A stretch of 64,000 nucleotides of DNA from Rhodanobacter sp. AS-Z3 (GCF_029224025.1 NZ_CP119392.1:1821001-1885000); one strand, 5' to 3'. Counted from the stretch's first letter, positions 53,354-63,818 are shown. The notes: generated by a model not told the origin, from the sequence alone. Made by a program: numbers and translations.

Positions 53354-54442
53354 ATGAGTCGCACTACCGTCGCCACCATTCATCTCGGTGCATTGCGCCA
53401 CAATCTGGCGCGGTTGAAGGCGCTGGCTGCACCGGCGCAGGTGATGGCTGTGGTCAAGGCGGATGCTTACGGTCACGGGTTGGAGCGCGTGGCGCGCGCG
53501 TTGAACGGAGAGGCAGAGGCCTTCGCGGTGGCGGCGCTGGGAGACGGCTTGCGCTTGCGCGCGGCCGGACATCGTCAGCGCATCGTGGTGCTGTCCGGTC
53601 CGGATCAGGCCAGCGATATTGCCGAGATGCAGCGGCTGGGGCTGGAGGCGGCGATTCATCACGACGCTCAGTTGGCCTGGTTGGCGGAGGCCGTGCCGAC
53701 GCGCGGTCATCTGCGCATCTGGCTGAAGATCGACACCGGCATGCATCGTCTGGGTTTTGCTCCCGAGCGGGTCGCCGAGGTGCATGCGCGGCTGGCGGCC
53801 ATGCCCGGGGTGGACCCGGCGATCGGGCTGCTTACGCATTTCGCCGAGTCTGAAGTCTTTGGTGGTCTTCCGACTGCCGCGCAAATCGAACGTTTCAATG
53901 CGTTGACTCAAGGTCTTGACGGACCCCGTTCGCTTTCCAATTCCGCTGCCGTGCTCGGCTGGCCCCAAGCGCGCGCCGATTGGGTACGCACCGGCGGATT
54001 GCTGTATGGCTTGTCAGTGGTGGAGGGCAAGACGGGGGCCGACTTCGGCTTCCGTCCAGCGATGACACTGTCCACCCGGCTGGTCGCGATCAACCGGATC
54101 GGCAAAGGCGAGCGGATCGGATACAACGGCAGTTGGACCTGCCCCGAGGACATGCCGGTCGGCGTTGCAGCGGTTGGTTACGGCGACGGCTACCCGCGCA
54201 GCGCGGTAGCGGGCACGCCGGTGCTGGTGGGCGATTGCGTGGTTCCGTTGATCGGTCGCGTGTCGATGGACCTGATCACGCTCGACCTGCGCAAGGCATC
54301 GATGGCAAAGGTCGGTGATCGCGTGGTGTTGTGGGGCCCGGCATTGCCCGCTGAAACCATCGCGGCACAGTCGGCCACGATTTCCTATGACCTTACCTGC
54401 GGCATGACGCGTCGGGTGCTGTTCGTTGATGACGAGCAATAA
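53354..54442 (+). CDS. alr: alanine racemase
   Basis: 362 residues. PLP Lys35 in VVKADAYGHG; IDTGMHRLGF; catalytic Tyr in GERIGYNGSW; GDGYPRS; IGRVSMD. Makes D-alanine for peptidoglycan. 18 bases after dnaB, the usual order in gammaproteobacteria. Confidence 0.95.
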   Translation: MSRTTVATIHLGALRHNLARLKALAAPAQVMAVVKADAYGHGLERVARALNGEAEAFAVAALGDGLRLRAAGHRQRIVVLSGPDQASDIAEMQRLGLEAAIHHDAQLAWLAEAVPTRGHLRIWLKIDTGMHRLGFAPERVAEVHARLAAMPGVDPAIGLLTHFAESEVFGGLPTAAQIERFNALTQGLDGPRSLSNSAAVLGWPQARADWVRTGGLLYGLSVVEGKTGADFGFRPAMTLSTRLVAINRIGKGERIGYNGSWTCPEDMPVGVAAVGYGDGYPRSAVAGTPVLVGDCVVPLIGRVSMDLITLDLRKASMAKVGDRVVLWGPALPAETIAAQSATISYDLTCGMTRRVLFVDDEQ

Positions 54443-54555
54443 GCTGCGCGTTTGAAGACGAACGCTGACAGCTCGCGTTGACTGCGGCGTCTCGCGGTTT
54501 GCGATGATCGCAGTCTAAGCTGCGCTTCCTCACCTCGCTTTTTCTGGAACTTCGC

Positions 54556-55941
54556 ATGGCCAAAGCCAAGACCGCCTATGTCTGCACCGAGTGCGGCGCC
54601 GAGCACAGTAAATGGCAGGGCCAGTGCATTGAATGCGGCGTGTGGAATACGCTCAGCGCCATCGTGCTGGAGCCCGCCACTGCGGGCAAGGCATCGGTGG
54701 GCGCGCAGCGTTCAAGTTACGCGGGCGCAGCCGCCGGGTCGCCGAAGATCACCCCGCTGACCGAAGTGATGTTGACCACCGAGGCGCGCGCGCTGACCGG
54801 CATCGGCGAACTGGATCGCGTGCTCGGCGGCGGTCTGGTGCAGGGTTCGGTGGTGCTGATCGGTGGTGATCCTGGTATCGGCAAGTCGACTTTGCTGCTG
54901 CAGGTGCTGGGTACCTTGGGCGCGCATTTGCCCAGCGTGTATGTCACTGGCGAAGAGTCGCTGGCGCAAGTTGCCTCGCGCGCGCAACGTCTGGGCTTGC
55001 CGCTGGAACCGCTGCAGGCGCTCGCGGAAACTTGCATCGAGCGCATTCTCGAACAGGCGATGGCGACGCGACCGAAAGTGCTGGTGATCGATTCGATCCA
55101 GACCATCTGGACCGAATTGCTCACCGCGGCGCCCGGCTCGGTCAGCCAGGTGCGCGAATCGGCCGCCAAGCTCACCCGCTTCGCCAAGGAGACCGGCACC
55201 TCGGTGTTCCTGGTCGGCCACGTCACCAAGGAAGGTGGTATCGCCGGCCCGCGCGTGCTCGAGCACATGGTCGATGCGGTGCTGTATTTCGAGGGTGAAG
55301 TCGGCAGTCGTTTTCGCGTGCTGCGCGCGTTCAAGAACCGCTTCGGCGCAGTCAACGAGTTGGGTGTGTTCGCGATGAGCGACAAGGGTCTGCGCGAGGT
55401 GCCGAACCCGTCGGCAATCTTCCTGTCTTCGCATGCCGGTCCGACCTCGGGCAGTGCGGTGATGGTGACTCGTGAAGGTACCCGGCCGCTGCTGGTCGAA
55501 GTGCAGGCGCTGGTTGATCAGTCCTCGCTGGGCAACCCGCGTCGGGTTACCTTGGGGCTGGAGCAAAATCGTCTGGCCATGCTGCTGGCCGTGCTGCATC
55601 GGCATGGCGGGGTAGCGGCGTACGATCAAGACGTGTTCGTCAACGTGGTCGGTGGTATTCGTGTGCAGGAAACTGCAGCCGACCTGCCCGTGTTGCTGGC
55701 AGTGCTGTCGAGTCTGCGTGACCGGCCGTTACCGGAGCACACGATCACGTTCGGTGAGGTCGGGCTGTCGGGTGAGATTCGCCCGGTGCCGAACGGCGAG
55801 GAGCGTCTGAAAGAAGCCGCTCATCACGGCTTCAAGCGCGCCATCGTGCCGAAGGCGAACGCGCCGAAGAGCGGCAAGGTGGGTGACATGGAAGTCGTCG
55901 GCGTGGAGCGGCTGAGCGAGGCGATCGACGCCTGCCGTTGA
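54556..55941 (+). CDS. radA: DNA repair protein RadA
   Basis: 461 residues. Zinc finger CTEC...CIEC (residues 10-32), Walker A GGDPGIGKSTL, the RadA motif KNRFGAVNELGVF, and a Lon-protease-like C-terminal domain. Helps branch migration in recombination. Converges with the cytochrome-assembly gene with 7 bases between. Confidence 0.95.
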   Translation: MAKAKTAYVCTECGAEHSKWQGQCIECGVWNTLSAIVLEPATAGKASVGAQRSSYAGAAAGSPKITPLTEVMLTTEARALTGIGELDRVLGGGLVQGSVVLIGGDPGIGKSTLLLQVLGTLGAHLPSVYVTGEESLAQVASRAQRLGLPLEPLQALAETCIERILEQAMATRPKVLVIDSIQTIWTELLTAAPGSVSQVRESAAKLTRFAKETGTSVFLVGHVTKEGGIAGPRVLEHMVDAVLYFEGEVGSRFRVLRAFKNRFGAVNELGVFAMSDKGLREVPNPSAIFLSSHAGPTSGSAVMVTREGTRPLLVEVQALVDQSSLGNPRRVTLGLEQNRLAMLLAVLHRHGGVAAYDQDVFVNVVGGIRVQETAADLPVLLAVLSSLRDRPLPEHTITFGEVGLSGEIRPVPNGEERLKEAAHHGFKRAIVPKANAPKSGKVGDMEVVGVERLSEAIDACR

Positions 55942-55948
55942 GCGGCAT

Positions 55949-56746
55949 CTAGATTGGGCGGTGCAGTACCAGTTCCAGCACCGCCTTGCTGCCGAAGAAC
56001 GCCAAGGCCAGCACGGCCATGCCGACCAGGGTCAGGTTAACTGCGCGCTTGCCACGCCAGCCATACCGCCAGCGGCCGTAGAGCAGTACGCCGAACACCA
56101 GCCAGGCGACGATCGACAGCACGGTCTTGTGCACCAGATGCTGGCCGAACAGGTTGTCCACGAACAGCACGCCAGTCAGCAGGGTCAGCGAGAGCAGCAC
56201 GAAACCGGCGCTGATCAGACGGAACAGCAGGGTTTCGGTCAAAGTCAGTGGCGGCAGTGCGCGCAACCAGCGGCCAAACTGGCGATGCCGCAGTGCGCGC
56301 TCCTGAATCGCCAGCAGGATTGCAAACACGGCGGCTATCGACAGAATCCCAAACGCAATCAGTGCCACTGTCACATGCAGCTTGATCTGCCAGTCCATCG
56401 GTTGCGGCAGCGTCGGTGGGGCCAGGAAGCTGTCCACGGCCACCAGCAGAGCGGTCAGCGGGAACACGATGACGCCCAGTGCGGCGACCGGGCGCGAGGC
56501 GTTCACCAGCAGCGTCAGCGCCGAGACCACGAAGGCAACCAGTGACAGCGCCGCGAAGAAGTGCAGGTCCAGCGCGCCGCGATGCATGCCCAGCAGAATG
56601 CCGCCGTGCAGAATTACGGCCATCCCGGCCAGGCCCAGTGCGAGTCGATTCAGTGGCTGGCCGCCGCTTAGCAATGGACGGGCGAGCACCCCGGTGGCGG
56701 CGAGGTAGAGCACGATGGCGAGCAGCGCGAGCACGTGTGTGGTCAT
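55949..56746 (-). CDS. CcsA/YpjD-type cytochrome c assembly membrane protein
   Basis: 265 residues, about eight membrane segments. Family block DWQIKLHVTVALIAFGILSIAAVFAILL (span) with a His, and FGQHLVHKTVLSIVAWLVFG with a second conserved His, is expected for haem-handling CcsA/YpjD proteins. MTTHVLALL is taken as the start. Divergent from ffh, as ypjD is in E. coli. Confidence 0.88.
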   Translation of the reverse strand: MTTHVLALLAIVLYLAATGVLARPLLSGGQPLNRLALGLAGMAVILHGGILLGMHRGALDLHFFAALSLVAFVVSALTLLVNASRPVAALGVIVFPLTALLVAVDSFLAPPTLPQPMDWQIKLHVTVALIAFGILSIAAVFAILLAIQERALRHRQFGRWLRALPPLTLTETLLFRLISAGFVLLSLTLLTGVLFVDNLFGQHLVHKTVLSIVAWLVFGVLLYGRWRYGWRGKRAVNLTLVGMAVLALAFFGSKAVLELVLHRPI

Positions 56747-56807
56747 AGCCGCGAAGTGTCGCACAGGCGCTTGCTGGCGTGCATGCGAAGCGGCCGGTTC
56801 GGTCAGC

Positions 56808-56813
56808 TATAAT
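56808..56813 (+). promoter_or_regulatory. possible ffh -10 element
   Basis: TATAAT, perfect consensus, 28 bases before the ffh ATG. No convincing -35 is present at the right spacing. Confidence 0.4.
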
Positions 56814-56841
56814 CACCGCTTTCCCGTTTGCCGGTTCCGCC

Positions 56842-58221
56842 ATGTTCGAGTCGCTCAGTCAACGCCTTTCCACCACCGTCAACCGCCTGCGTGGTCGCGG
56901 CCGACTGACCGAGGAGAATATCCGCGAGGCCCTGCGCGAAGTACGCATCGCGCTGCTGGAGGCGGATGTGGCGCTGCCGGTGGTGCAGGCGCTGATCCAG
57001 CGGATCAAGGTGCGCGCGGTCGGCCAGGACGTGATGAAGAGCCTGTCGCCAGGCCAGGCACTGGTCAAGGTAGTCAGTGACGAGTTGACCGTGGTGATGG
57101 GCGCGGCCAACAGTGAGCTGAATCTGGCACAGCAGCCGCCGGCGGTGGTGTTGATGGCCGGCCTGCAGGGTGCGGGCAAGACCACCACGGTGGCGAAGCT
57201 GGCGCGGTTGCTGACCGAGCGCAAGAAGAAAAAGGTGATGGTGGTCAGCTGCGACGTGTATCGTCCGGCGGCCATTGAACAACTGCGCACGCTGGCCGAA
57301 CAGGTCGGGGTGAAGTTTTTCCCGTCCGAGGCGGGCCAGGACCCGGTGGCGATCGCCAAGGCGGCGGTGGCTGCGGCGCGTCGCGAAGTGGTCGACGTGC
57401 TGATCGTCGATACCGCGGGTCGCTTGCATGTCGACGAGGCGATGATGGCCGAGATCAAGGCGCTGCACGCCGCGATCACCCCGATCGAAACCTTGTTCGT
57501 GGTCGACTCGATGACTGGCCAGGATGCTGCCAACACCGCCAAGGCGTTCAACGAAGCGCTGCCGTTGACCGGCGTGATCCTGACCAAGACCGACGGCGAC
57601 GCCCGTGGCGGCGCGGCACTGTCGGTGCGCTATGTCACCGGCAAGCCGATCAAGTTCCTCGGCGCGGGCGAAAAGAGCGACGCGCTGGAGCCGTTCCATC
57701 CTGACCGCCTTGCTCAGCGCATTCTCGGCATGGGCGACGTGTTGTCGCTGGTCGAGGAAGTGGAGCGCAAGGTCGATCAGGACAAGGCGCAGAAGCTCGC
57801 CGAAAAGGTGATGAAGGGCAAGCGCTTCGACCTGAACGACATGAAGGATCAGTTGGAACAGATGGGTAACATGGGCGGGCTGGCTGGTCTGATGGACAAG
57901 CTGCCGGGCGTGTCCAATCTGCCGGACAGCGTGAAGTCCAAGGTCAACGACGGCGAAATGAACAAGATGATTGCGGTCATCAATTCGATGACCAAGAAGG
58001 AGCGCCGCCATCCGGACTTGCTGAATGGCTCGCGCCGTGCCCGTGTGGCTCGTGGTTCCGGTACGCAGCCGGCTGACGTCAATCGTCTGCTGAAGCAGTA
58101 CATGCAGATGGAAAAGATGATGTCCAAGCTGTCCAAGGGCGGCACCAAGGGCCTGATGCGACAGATGCGCGGCGCGATGAAGGGCATGGGTGGCATGGGT
58201 GGTCTGCCGCCGATGCGCTGA
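56842..58221 (+). CDS. ffh: signal recognition particle protein Ffh
   Basis: 459 residues. NG domain: AGLQGAGKTTT, VSCDVYRPAA, DTAGRLHVD, TKTDGDARGGAALS. M domain rich in Met (MEKMMSKLSKGG; MKGMGGMGGLPPM). Binds 4.5S RNA and targets nascent membrane proteins. ATG 56842 by family alignment. Confidence 0.96.
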   Translation: MFESLSQRLSTTVNRLRGRGRLTEENIREALREVRIALLEADVALPVVQALIQRIKVRAVGQDVMKSLSPGQALVKVVSDELTVVMGAANSELNLAQQPPAVVLMAGLQGAGKTTTVAKLARLLTERKKKKVMVVSCDVYRPAAIEQLRTLAEQVGVKFFPSEAGQDPVAIAKAAVAAARREVVDVLIVDTAGRLHVDEAMMAEIKALHAAITPIETLFVVDSMTGQDAANTAKAFNEALPLTGVILTKTDGDARGGAALSVRYVTGKPIKFLGAGEKSDALEPFHPDRLAQRILGMGDVLSLVEEVERKVDQDKAQKLAEKVMKGKRFDLNDMKDQLEQMGNMGGLAGLMDKLPGVSNLPDSVKSKVNDGEMNKMIAVINSMTKKERRHPDLLNGSRRARVARGSGTQPADVNRLLKQYMQMEKMMSKLSKGGTKGLMRQMRGAMKGMGGMGGLPPMR

Positions 58222-58415
58222 AAGGCGAGAAACCAGTGGAGAAGATTGAGAATTGCGCCAAGCGCACTGAGGCGGGTTCTCTCTCGTTTCTCACTTCTCG
58301 CCCCTCACTCCTGTCCTGAGCTCTTCCCTTTTTTCGAAAAACCGCTAAAATGCCCCGTTTACCGCGCACGGCTCTCGTGTGCCTGCCGCCGGTTCGGCAA
58401 TTCTGGAGTTTTACC

Positions 58416-58676
58416 ATGGTCAAGATTCGTCTTTCGCGCGGTGGCGCCAAGGGCCGTCCGTTCTACCACGTTGTCGTGACCGATCAGCGCAACAAGCGCG
58501 ACGGCCGCAACATCGAGAGCGTCGGCTATTACAACCCGGTTGCGTCGGGCAAGGACAAGCGCCTTGAGCTGAACATCGAGCGCGTGAAGGAATGGGTGGG
58601 CAAGGGCGCCCAGCTGACCGACAAGGTCGCTGCCCTGGTCAAGGAAGCCGGCAAGCTGCAGCAGCCGGCTGCCTGA
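58416..58676 (+). CDS. rpsP: 30S ribosomal protein S16 (bS16)
   Basis: 86 residues. [21 protein letters not shown] opening, [12 protein letters not shown] and [23 protein letters not shown] seven bases before ATG 58416. First gene of rpsP-rimM-trmD-rplS. Upstream 194-base gap has pyrimidine-rich tracts and a TAAAAT at 58346-58351 that may be a -10. Confidence 0.97.
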   Translation: MVKIRLSRGGAKGRPFYHVVVTDQRNKRDGRNIESVGYYNPVASGKDKRLELNIERVKEWVGKGAQLTDKVAALVKEAGKLQQPAA

Positions 58677-58678
58677 GC

Positions 58679-59194
58679 ATGACGGCAGCCAGTCGGCGCG
58701 TCCTGATTGGGCGCATCGTCGGGCTGTACGGTGTGCAGGGTTGGCTCAAGATCGAATCCTGGGCCGAGCCACGTACGCGGATCTTCGATTACCAACCGTG
58801 GCTGCTCGGTGCAGCGCCCGGTACGGAACGCGAGATCATCGGAGCCAAGGGTCGTACGCAAGGCAAGGGCATGGTTGCCCAATTGCCGGGCGTGGACACT
58901 CGCGAACAGGCAGCAGCGCTGATCGGTACCGACATTTATGTCGCCCGCGCGCAACTGCCTGATCCGGCGGAAGGTGAATATTACTGGGTCGATCTCGAAG
59001 GACTCGAGGTTGTCACCACGCTGGATGTGTCACTGGGGCGGGTCAGTCACCTGTTCGCCACCGGTGCCAACGATGTCGTGGTGGTCCGGGACGGTGCGCG
59101 CGAGCGGCTGGTTCCCTTCATCCAGGGTTCGTATGTGCGTTCGGTGGACTTGTCTGCAGGGCGCATGGTGGTGGACTGGGATCCTGAATTCTGA
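58679..59194 (+). CDS. rimM: ribosome maturation factor RimM
   Basis: 171 residues. [19 protein letters not shown] opening, [29 protein letters not shown] (span) linking to the PRC-barrel with [15 protein letters not shown]. Two bases after rpsP. Binds S19 during 30S head assembly. Confidence 0.95.
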   Translation: MTAASRRVLIGRIVGLYGVQGWLKIESWAEPRTRIFDYQPWLLGAAPGTEREIIGAKGRTQGKGMVAQLPGVDTREQAAALIGTDIYVARAQLPDPAEGEYYWVDLEGLEVVTTLDVSLGRVSHLFATGANDVVVVRDGARERLVPFIQGSYVRSVDLSAGRMVVDWDPEF

Positions 59195-59229
59195 CGTCGC
59201 CGGTTTCGCGGGCTAAAGGGTCAAGGATC

Positions 59230-60003
59230 ATGCGTATCGACGTCGTCAGCCTGTTTCCCGACTTCGTGCGTCAGTGTGCTGCGGTTGGTGTGGTGGGACG
59301 CGCGCAGCAACGTCAGTTGTTGCAGGTGGAAACCTGGAATCCGCGCGACTACAGCAGCGACAAGCACCGCAGTGTGGACAGCAGCTCGTATGGCGGCGGT
59401 CCGGGCATGGTGATGATGATTGAACCTTTGCGCACCGCTTTGGCGGCGATGCGTGAGGCGGCACCGGAACCGGTGCATCTGGTTTATCTCAGTCCGCAGG
59501 GAGCGCGGCTGACGCAGGGCAGGGTGGAAGCGCTGGCGAGGCTGCCGCGTATCGGCCTGCTTTGTGGGCGTTATGAAGGTGTGGACGAGCGTCTGCTGGC
59601 GCACGAGGTCGACGAGGAGCTCTCCATCGGCGATTATGTGCTGTCCGGTGGTGAACTTGCTGCGGCGGTGATCATCGACGCGGTAGGGCGTTTGCAGGAT
59701 GGCGCGTTGAACGACGCGGCATCGGCCGAGCAGGATTCATTCTCGAATGGGTTGCTCGACTGTCCGCACTATGCAAAACCGGTGCAGGATGCACTGGGTT
59801 CGGTACCGGCGGTGTTGCTCTCCGGTGACCATGCGGCGATCGCCCGCTGGCGCCTCAAGCAATCGCTGGGACGAACCTGGTTGCGCCGTCCGGACTTGTT
59901 GTCACAGCATGGACTGGATGCGACTTCCCGGGCTTTGCTGGATGAATTCCGTCGTGAACATCCCTTGCAGGGGCAATCACGGCAAGACGATGCGGTCGAG
60001 TGA
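59230..60003 (+). CDS. trmD: tRNA (guanine-37-N1) methyltransferase
   Basis: 257 residues. SPOUT knot motifs: [78 protein letters not shown] and DCPHYAKP. Methylates G37 to prevent frameshifting. Confidence 0.96.
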   Translation: MRIDVVSLFPDFVRQCAAVGVVGRAQQRQLLQVETWNPRDYSSDKHRSVDSSSYGGGPGMVMMIEPLRTALAAMREAAPEPVHLVYLSPQGARLTQGRVEALARLPRIGLLCGRYEGVDERLLAHEVDEELSIGDYVLSGGELAAAVIIDAVGRLQDGALNDAASAEQDSFSNGLLDCPHYAKPVQDALGSVPAVLLSGDHAAIARWRLKQSLGRTWLRRPDLLSQHGLDATSRALLDEFRREHPLQGQSRQDDAVE

Positions 60004-60045
60004 CCGCAACATTGCTTTCGATTTAAGTGAACCGACAGGTGCGCC

Positions 60046-60441
60046 ATGAACAAGATCATTGAACAGTTTGAATCCGAGCAGATCACCCGCCAGCTGCCGG
60101 AATTTGGCCCCGGCGACACCATTGTCGTTAACGTCAAGGTGAAGGAAGGCAACCGCGAGCGCGTGCAGGCTTTCGAAGGCATCGTCATCGCCAAGCGTAG
60201 CCGCGGCCTGCATTCGGCCTTCACTGTGCGCAAGATTTCGCACGGTACCGGCGTGGAGCGCGTGTTCCAGGCGCATAGCCCGGCCATCGATTCGGTGTCC
60301 GTCAAGCGCAAGGGCAAGGTCCGTGGCGCAAAGCTGTATTACCTGCGTGGGCTGGAAGGCAAGGCTGCGCGCATCAAGGAAGACGTGGCTGCCGCTGCGG
60401 CTGCCAAGTCTGCGGCCAAGGCTGCTGCCGCTGCCGAGTAA
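60046..60441 (+). CDS. rplS: 50S ribosomal protein L19 (bL19)
   Basis: 131 residues. [23 protein letters not shown] and [17 protein letters not shown] are diagnostic; Ala-rich basic tail at the end. Closes the rpsP operon. Confidence 0.97.
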   Translation: MNKIIEQFESEQITRQLPEFGPGDTIVVNVKVKEGNRERVQAFEGIVIAKRSRGLHSAFTVRKISHGTGVERVFQAHSPAIDSVSVKRKGKVRGAKLYYLRGLEGKAARIKEDVAAAAAAKSAAKAAAAAE

Positions 60442-60470
60442 TTCCGGCGATTGCGCGCTGCGCACGAAAA

Positions 60471-60497
60471 ACCCGCGGATCGCTCCGCGGGTTTTTT
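60471..60497. terminator. terminator after rplS
   Basis: ACCCGCGGA and TCCGCGGGT with a 4-base TCGC loop and six T; AAAAA precedes it, so it can act for fimX from the other side as well. Confidence 0.92.
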
Positions 60498-60543
60498 ATT
60501 GCCTGCGACAGGATCGCCGGATTTTGCCCGGCGTCCCTCGTGC

Positions 60544-62586
60544 TTATTCCAGTCGCTGCGGAATCTGCAGGAAGTTACCCTGCACGAAGTCCACGCCGCA
60601 GGAGAACAGCAACGAGGTGCTGGTGGCGTCCTCCACCCACTCGGCAATCGCCTGACGCTTCAACTCGTGAGCTTGCTGGCAGATTTCGGTGATCTTCTTC
60701 TGGCTTTCCGGATGCTGCGGCAGTTCGGCCATGTAGCTGCGGTCGATCTTCAGATAGTCTGCGTCGACGTGGTTGAGCAACTGGAACGAGTTCAGGCCTG
60801 AGCCAAACTGTTCCAGGGCAAAACGTCCGCCGAGCTTTTTCCAGCCGTTGACGAACTCTTGCGCCGGCCGCAGCAAGGTCATCAGCTTGCTCTCGGTCAT
60901 TTCCAGCACCAGCTGGCAACGCTTCAACGGGGCTTTTTGCATCCGCTCGGCCAGCCACGGCAGCATCGTTTCGTCCTGTAGCGACGCCGCCGTGAGCTTG
61001 ACGAACAGTGTGGTCTGCAAGCCGGAACGTTCGTGCTCCTGAAGGATCTTGATGATCCGCTCCAGCACCCAGCGGTCAATTGCCGTGGTGAGGTTGTGCT
61101 TCTCGGCGATCGGCATGAAGAAGCCTGGCAGCACTTCTCCCTGCGGGCCGTTCATGCGCAGCAGCACTTCCGAATAGTCACCTTCGGCATCCTGCAGGCT
61201 GATGGTTTGCTGGTGATAAAGCACCAGGCCTTCGCCAGCTAATGCCTTCTGCAGCAGATCCAGCCAGTAGCGATCCCGCTCTTCGTCGGCCTTCTCTCGT
61301 GCCGCCGGGTCGTGCAGCTCCACCTTGCTGCCGCCAAGGCTCTGCGCGGTGCGCAAGGCGTTGCTGGCCTGGTTGAGCAGCAGCTCGCTGTTCGCGTTCT
61401 TTTCGCCGAGCAGGCTGCCGCCAACGCTGGCGGTGACCGACATCGAGCGCGTGCCGGCATCAAAAATCTCGTTGCTGACACTGTGCTGCAGTTTCGCGAT
61501 CCATTCGCGAACGGCTTCGTCCGTACGCGTGTCCAGCAACACGCCCAGGGTGTGATCAGCCAGCATGCCGGCGATATCGTCGGCGCCGAGCAGCATGCGG
61601 ATTCGATCGGCGAAACTGGCCAGCAATTCGTCGGCCTTGCCTAGGCCAATGCCGCCCACCAGGCCGGTCCAGTTGTCCGGCTCGATCAGCAGCAGGCACT
61701 GTCCCTTCTTGCCCTTGGCAGCTGCGGTGATTGCGTCGTCGACCTGGGTCAGCATGTGCGTGCGGTTGTACAGGCCGGTAACCGAGTCGCGCTGCAGCTG
61801 TTCCAGTACGGCGGGGTCGACCATTTGCCGGCGGAACACGATCTGCAGGCAGCGTTCGCCTTCGAAGGTGGCCGGGGTGAATTCGACGGTGGCATCAAAG
61901 CGGGTGTCGTCGGCGCGGCGCGCTCGCAGGGTCAACTGCGCGGGGAACTTGCCCTGGTGCGCCTGGCCCCTGAGCAAGGTCTTCATTTCTTCGGCGTTGG
62001 AAGAGTCGATCATGTCCAGCAGCGGCAAGCCGAGCAGGTCATCGAAACTTTCGTAGCCAAACGTGTCCAGGTAGGACTGGTTGGCGCGAACATGCATGCC
62101 TTCGTGCACGTAGGCGATGGCATCGGTGGACGAGTCGAGCAGCGCGTCGCAACGGCGCTCGGTTTCACGCAGGGCGGTGTGCAGCCAGCGAACCTGGCGC
62201 CGCGTACGCAGCGCGTCGAACTCTCGCTTCAGCACCGCGATAAGTTGCTTGGGATGACTGCGCGAAGCGATGCCGCGGGCGCCGCGGGCGAACAGGTCGG
62301 CGACCAACTCGTTGTCCATCGCATTGACCAGGCCAATCAGCGAGAAGTCACGGCCGTAAGCCTCCAGCACCTTCATCGCCTCGTCCAGGCTGATGGTGGT
62401 GACCGCCGAATCGAAGATGACCAGGTCGGGTTCCAGCTCGCTGACCGCGGCCTGCATCTGTTCGACGTTGGTGGCGCGAGCCGGGCGAACGGCGATACCA
62501 CTGTTGCGCAGCAGGCTGATGATCTGTTCGGCCTCTTCGAGCGAGCTCTCGACGAAGAGAATCTTGATGACGTAATCGTTTTTCAT
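60544..62586 (-). CDS. fimX: FimX-like c-di-GMP receptor (REC-PAS-GGDEF-EAL, degenerate)
   Basis: 680 residues (P. aeruginosa FimX 691). Order: REC-like N-terminus (about 5-125) without a normal phospho-acceptor site, PAS (145-265), GGDEF (about 275-430) with LADHT at the active-site position, EAL (about 445-675) with SEVLLRM instead of EAL, no DDFG (EQFGSG instead). Both enzymatic sites are degenerate, as in FimX, which binds c-di-GMP at its EAL domain and promotes type IV pilus assembly. Also keeps IKILFVE and LVIFDSA in the REC part. Confidence 0.88.
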   Translation of the reverse strand: MKNDYVIKILFVESSLEEAEQIISLLRNSGIAVRPARATNVEQMQAAVSELEPDLVIFDSAVTTISLDEAMKVLEAYGRDFSLIGLVNAMDNELVADLFARGARGIASRSHPKQLIAVLKREFDALRTRRQVRWLHTALRETERRCDALLDSSTDAIAYVHEGMHVRANQSYLDTFGYESFDDLLGLPLLDMIDSSNAEEMKTLLRGQAHQGKFPAQLTLRARRADDTRFDATVEFTPATFEGERCLQIVFRRQMVDPAVLEQLQRDSVTGLYNRTHMLTQVDDAITAAAKGKKGQCLLLIEPDNWTGLVGGIGLGKADELLASFADRIRMLLGADDIAGMLADHTLGVLLDTRTDEAVREWIAKLQHSVSNEIFDAGTRSMSVTASVGGSLLGEKNANSELLLNQASNALRTAQSLGGSKVELHDPAAREKADEERDRYWLDLLQKALAGEGLVLYHQQTISLQDAEGDYSEVLLRMNGPQGEVLPGFFMPIAEKHNLTTAIDRWVLERIIKILQEHERSGLQTTLFVKLTAASLQDETMLPWLAERMQKAPLKRCQLVLEMTESKLMTLLRPAQEFVNGWKKLGGRFALEQFGSGLNSFQLLNHVDADYLKIDRSYMAELPQHPESQKKITEICQQAHELKRQAIAEWVEDATSTSLLFSCGVDFVQGNFLQIPQRLE

Positions 62587-62719
62587 GTGGCCTGATGCTG
62601 TCCGGTGGTCATCGAGGGCGGTTCGGATAGGCCGAGCGGGATGGGTCTGGCTATAGGTTGTAACGGATTCTGCTTGCAGTCGCCAGCAAAAAACGGCATC
62701 GAAGGCATGCGGAGCAGCC

Positions 62720-63730
62720 TCACAGCGGGCGCTTGGAGCCGTCGCCAGCGACTTCGCGCACCAAACGAGGTACCAGATAACCCGGCAGGCGTGTGCGCAA
62801 CGTGTTCATCAATGCCTGGGCACGGGAGTCACTGACCTCGAAATGAGCCGCGCCCTGCACTCGATCCAGTTGGTGCAAATAGTAAGGCAGCACGCCGGCG
62901 GCGAACAGACGTTCGGACAGAAGCGCCAGTAGCTCGGCGTCGTCATTGACTCCGCGCAGCAGCACGGATTGATTGAGCACGGTCGCCCCGGCAGTCTTCA
63001 GCCGAGCCACGGCGGCATCGACGCTGGCGTCCAGTTCGTTGGCGTGGTTGGCGTGCAATACCACGACTTTTTGCAGCGGGAGGGCGCCCAGCCAGTCAAT
63101 GAAGGCTTCGTCGATTCGCTCCGGCAACACTACCGGCAGGCGCGTGTGGATGCGCAGGCGGATCACCTGTGGCAGCTCGGCCAGGCCATGGCTCAACTCC
63201 GCCAGCTTGTGGGTGGCTAGCGCCAGCGGGTCACCGCCGGACAGGATCAGCTCGCGAATCGACGGGTCGGCCTTGAGCTGTGCCAGTGCGTCATGCCATT
63301 GCGAGGCCGCGGCAATCTCCTCGCCGTACGGAAAATGGCGACGGAAGCAGTAGCGACAGTTCACCGCGCAACTGCCGCTGGCGATCAGCAGGGCGCGACC
63401 ATCGTATTTGTGCAAAAAGCCCTGGCCGGACTTCGAGGCCATGTCGCCTACGGCATCGCTGGTGAAACCGTCGACCTGATCGTGCTCGAACCGTTGCGGC
63501 AGCACCTGCAACAACAGCGGGTCGGTCGGGTCGTTGTGACGCATCCGTGCCACGAATCCGCGCGGGACCCGCAACGCAAAGCCGGCATCATCCGCTGGCA
63601 GCAAGTCGCTGCGATGGCCCAGCCCTACCGCCTGCAACAGTTCGGCCGGATCGGTGATCGCATCGCGCCAGAGCTCGCGCCAGTCGGATATGACAGGCGA
63701 TAGGCGGGAATGGGGGCTTGCGGTTATCAT
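62720..63730 (-). CDS. epmB: EF-P beta-lysylation protein EpmB (lysine 2,3-aminomutase-like)
   Basis: 336 residues. Radical SAM signature CAVNCRYCFRRHFPY near 125-140, preceded by SGQGFLHKYDGRALL; SGGDPLAL near 168. Converts alpha-lysine to beta-lysine for EF-P modification by EpmA. The ATG at 63728-63730 is taken; an ATG at 63749-63751 would add seven residues. Divergent from efp. Confidence 0.93.
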   Translation of the reverse strand: MITASPHSRLSPVISDWRELWRDAITDPAELLQAVGLGHRSDLLPADDAGFALRVPRGFVARMRHNDPTDPLLLQVLPQRFEHDQVDGFTSDAVGDMASKSGQGFLHKYDGRALLIASGSCAVNCRYCFRRHFPYGEEIAAASQWHDALAQLKADPSIRELILSGGDPLALATHKLAELSHGLAELPQVIRLRIHTRLPVVLPERIDEAFIDWLGALPLQKVVVLHANHANELDASVDAAVARLKTAGATVLNQSVLLRGVNDDAELLALLSERLFAAGVLPYYLHQLDRVQGAAHFEVSDSRAQALMNTLRTRLPGYLVPRLVREVAGDGSKRPL

Positions 63731-63818
63731 ATCGGGCCTTGGATCGGGCAATGACGCCCGTGACAGACATCCATTTTAGCCGCCCCTCGGGCGAAATCGA
63801 CTCCGGAGCAGATAGCGC

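Noticed and set aside
58224..58302. GGCGAGAA and TTCTCGCC as an ffh terminator
   Set aside because: The arms are 63 bases apart in purine/pyrimidine-rich, low-complexity sequence; not a convincing compact hairpin.
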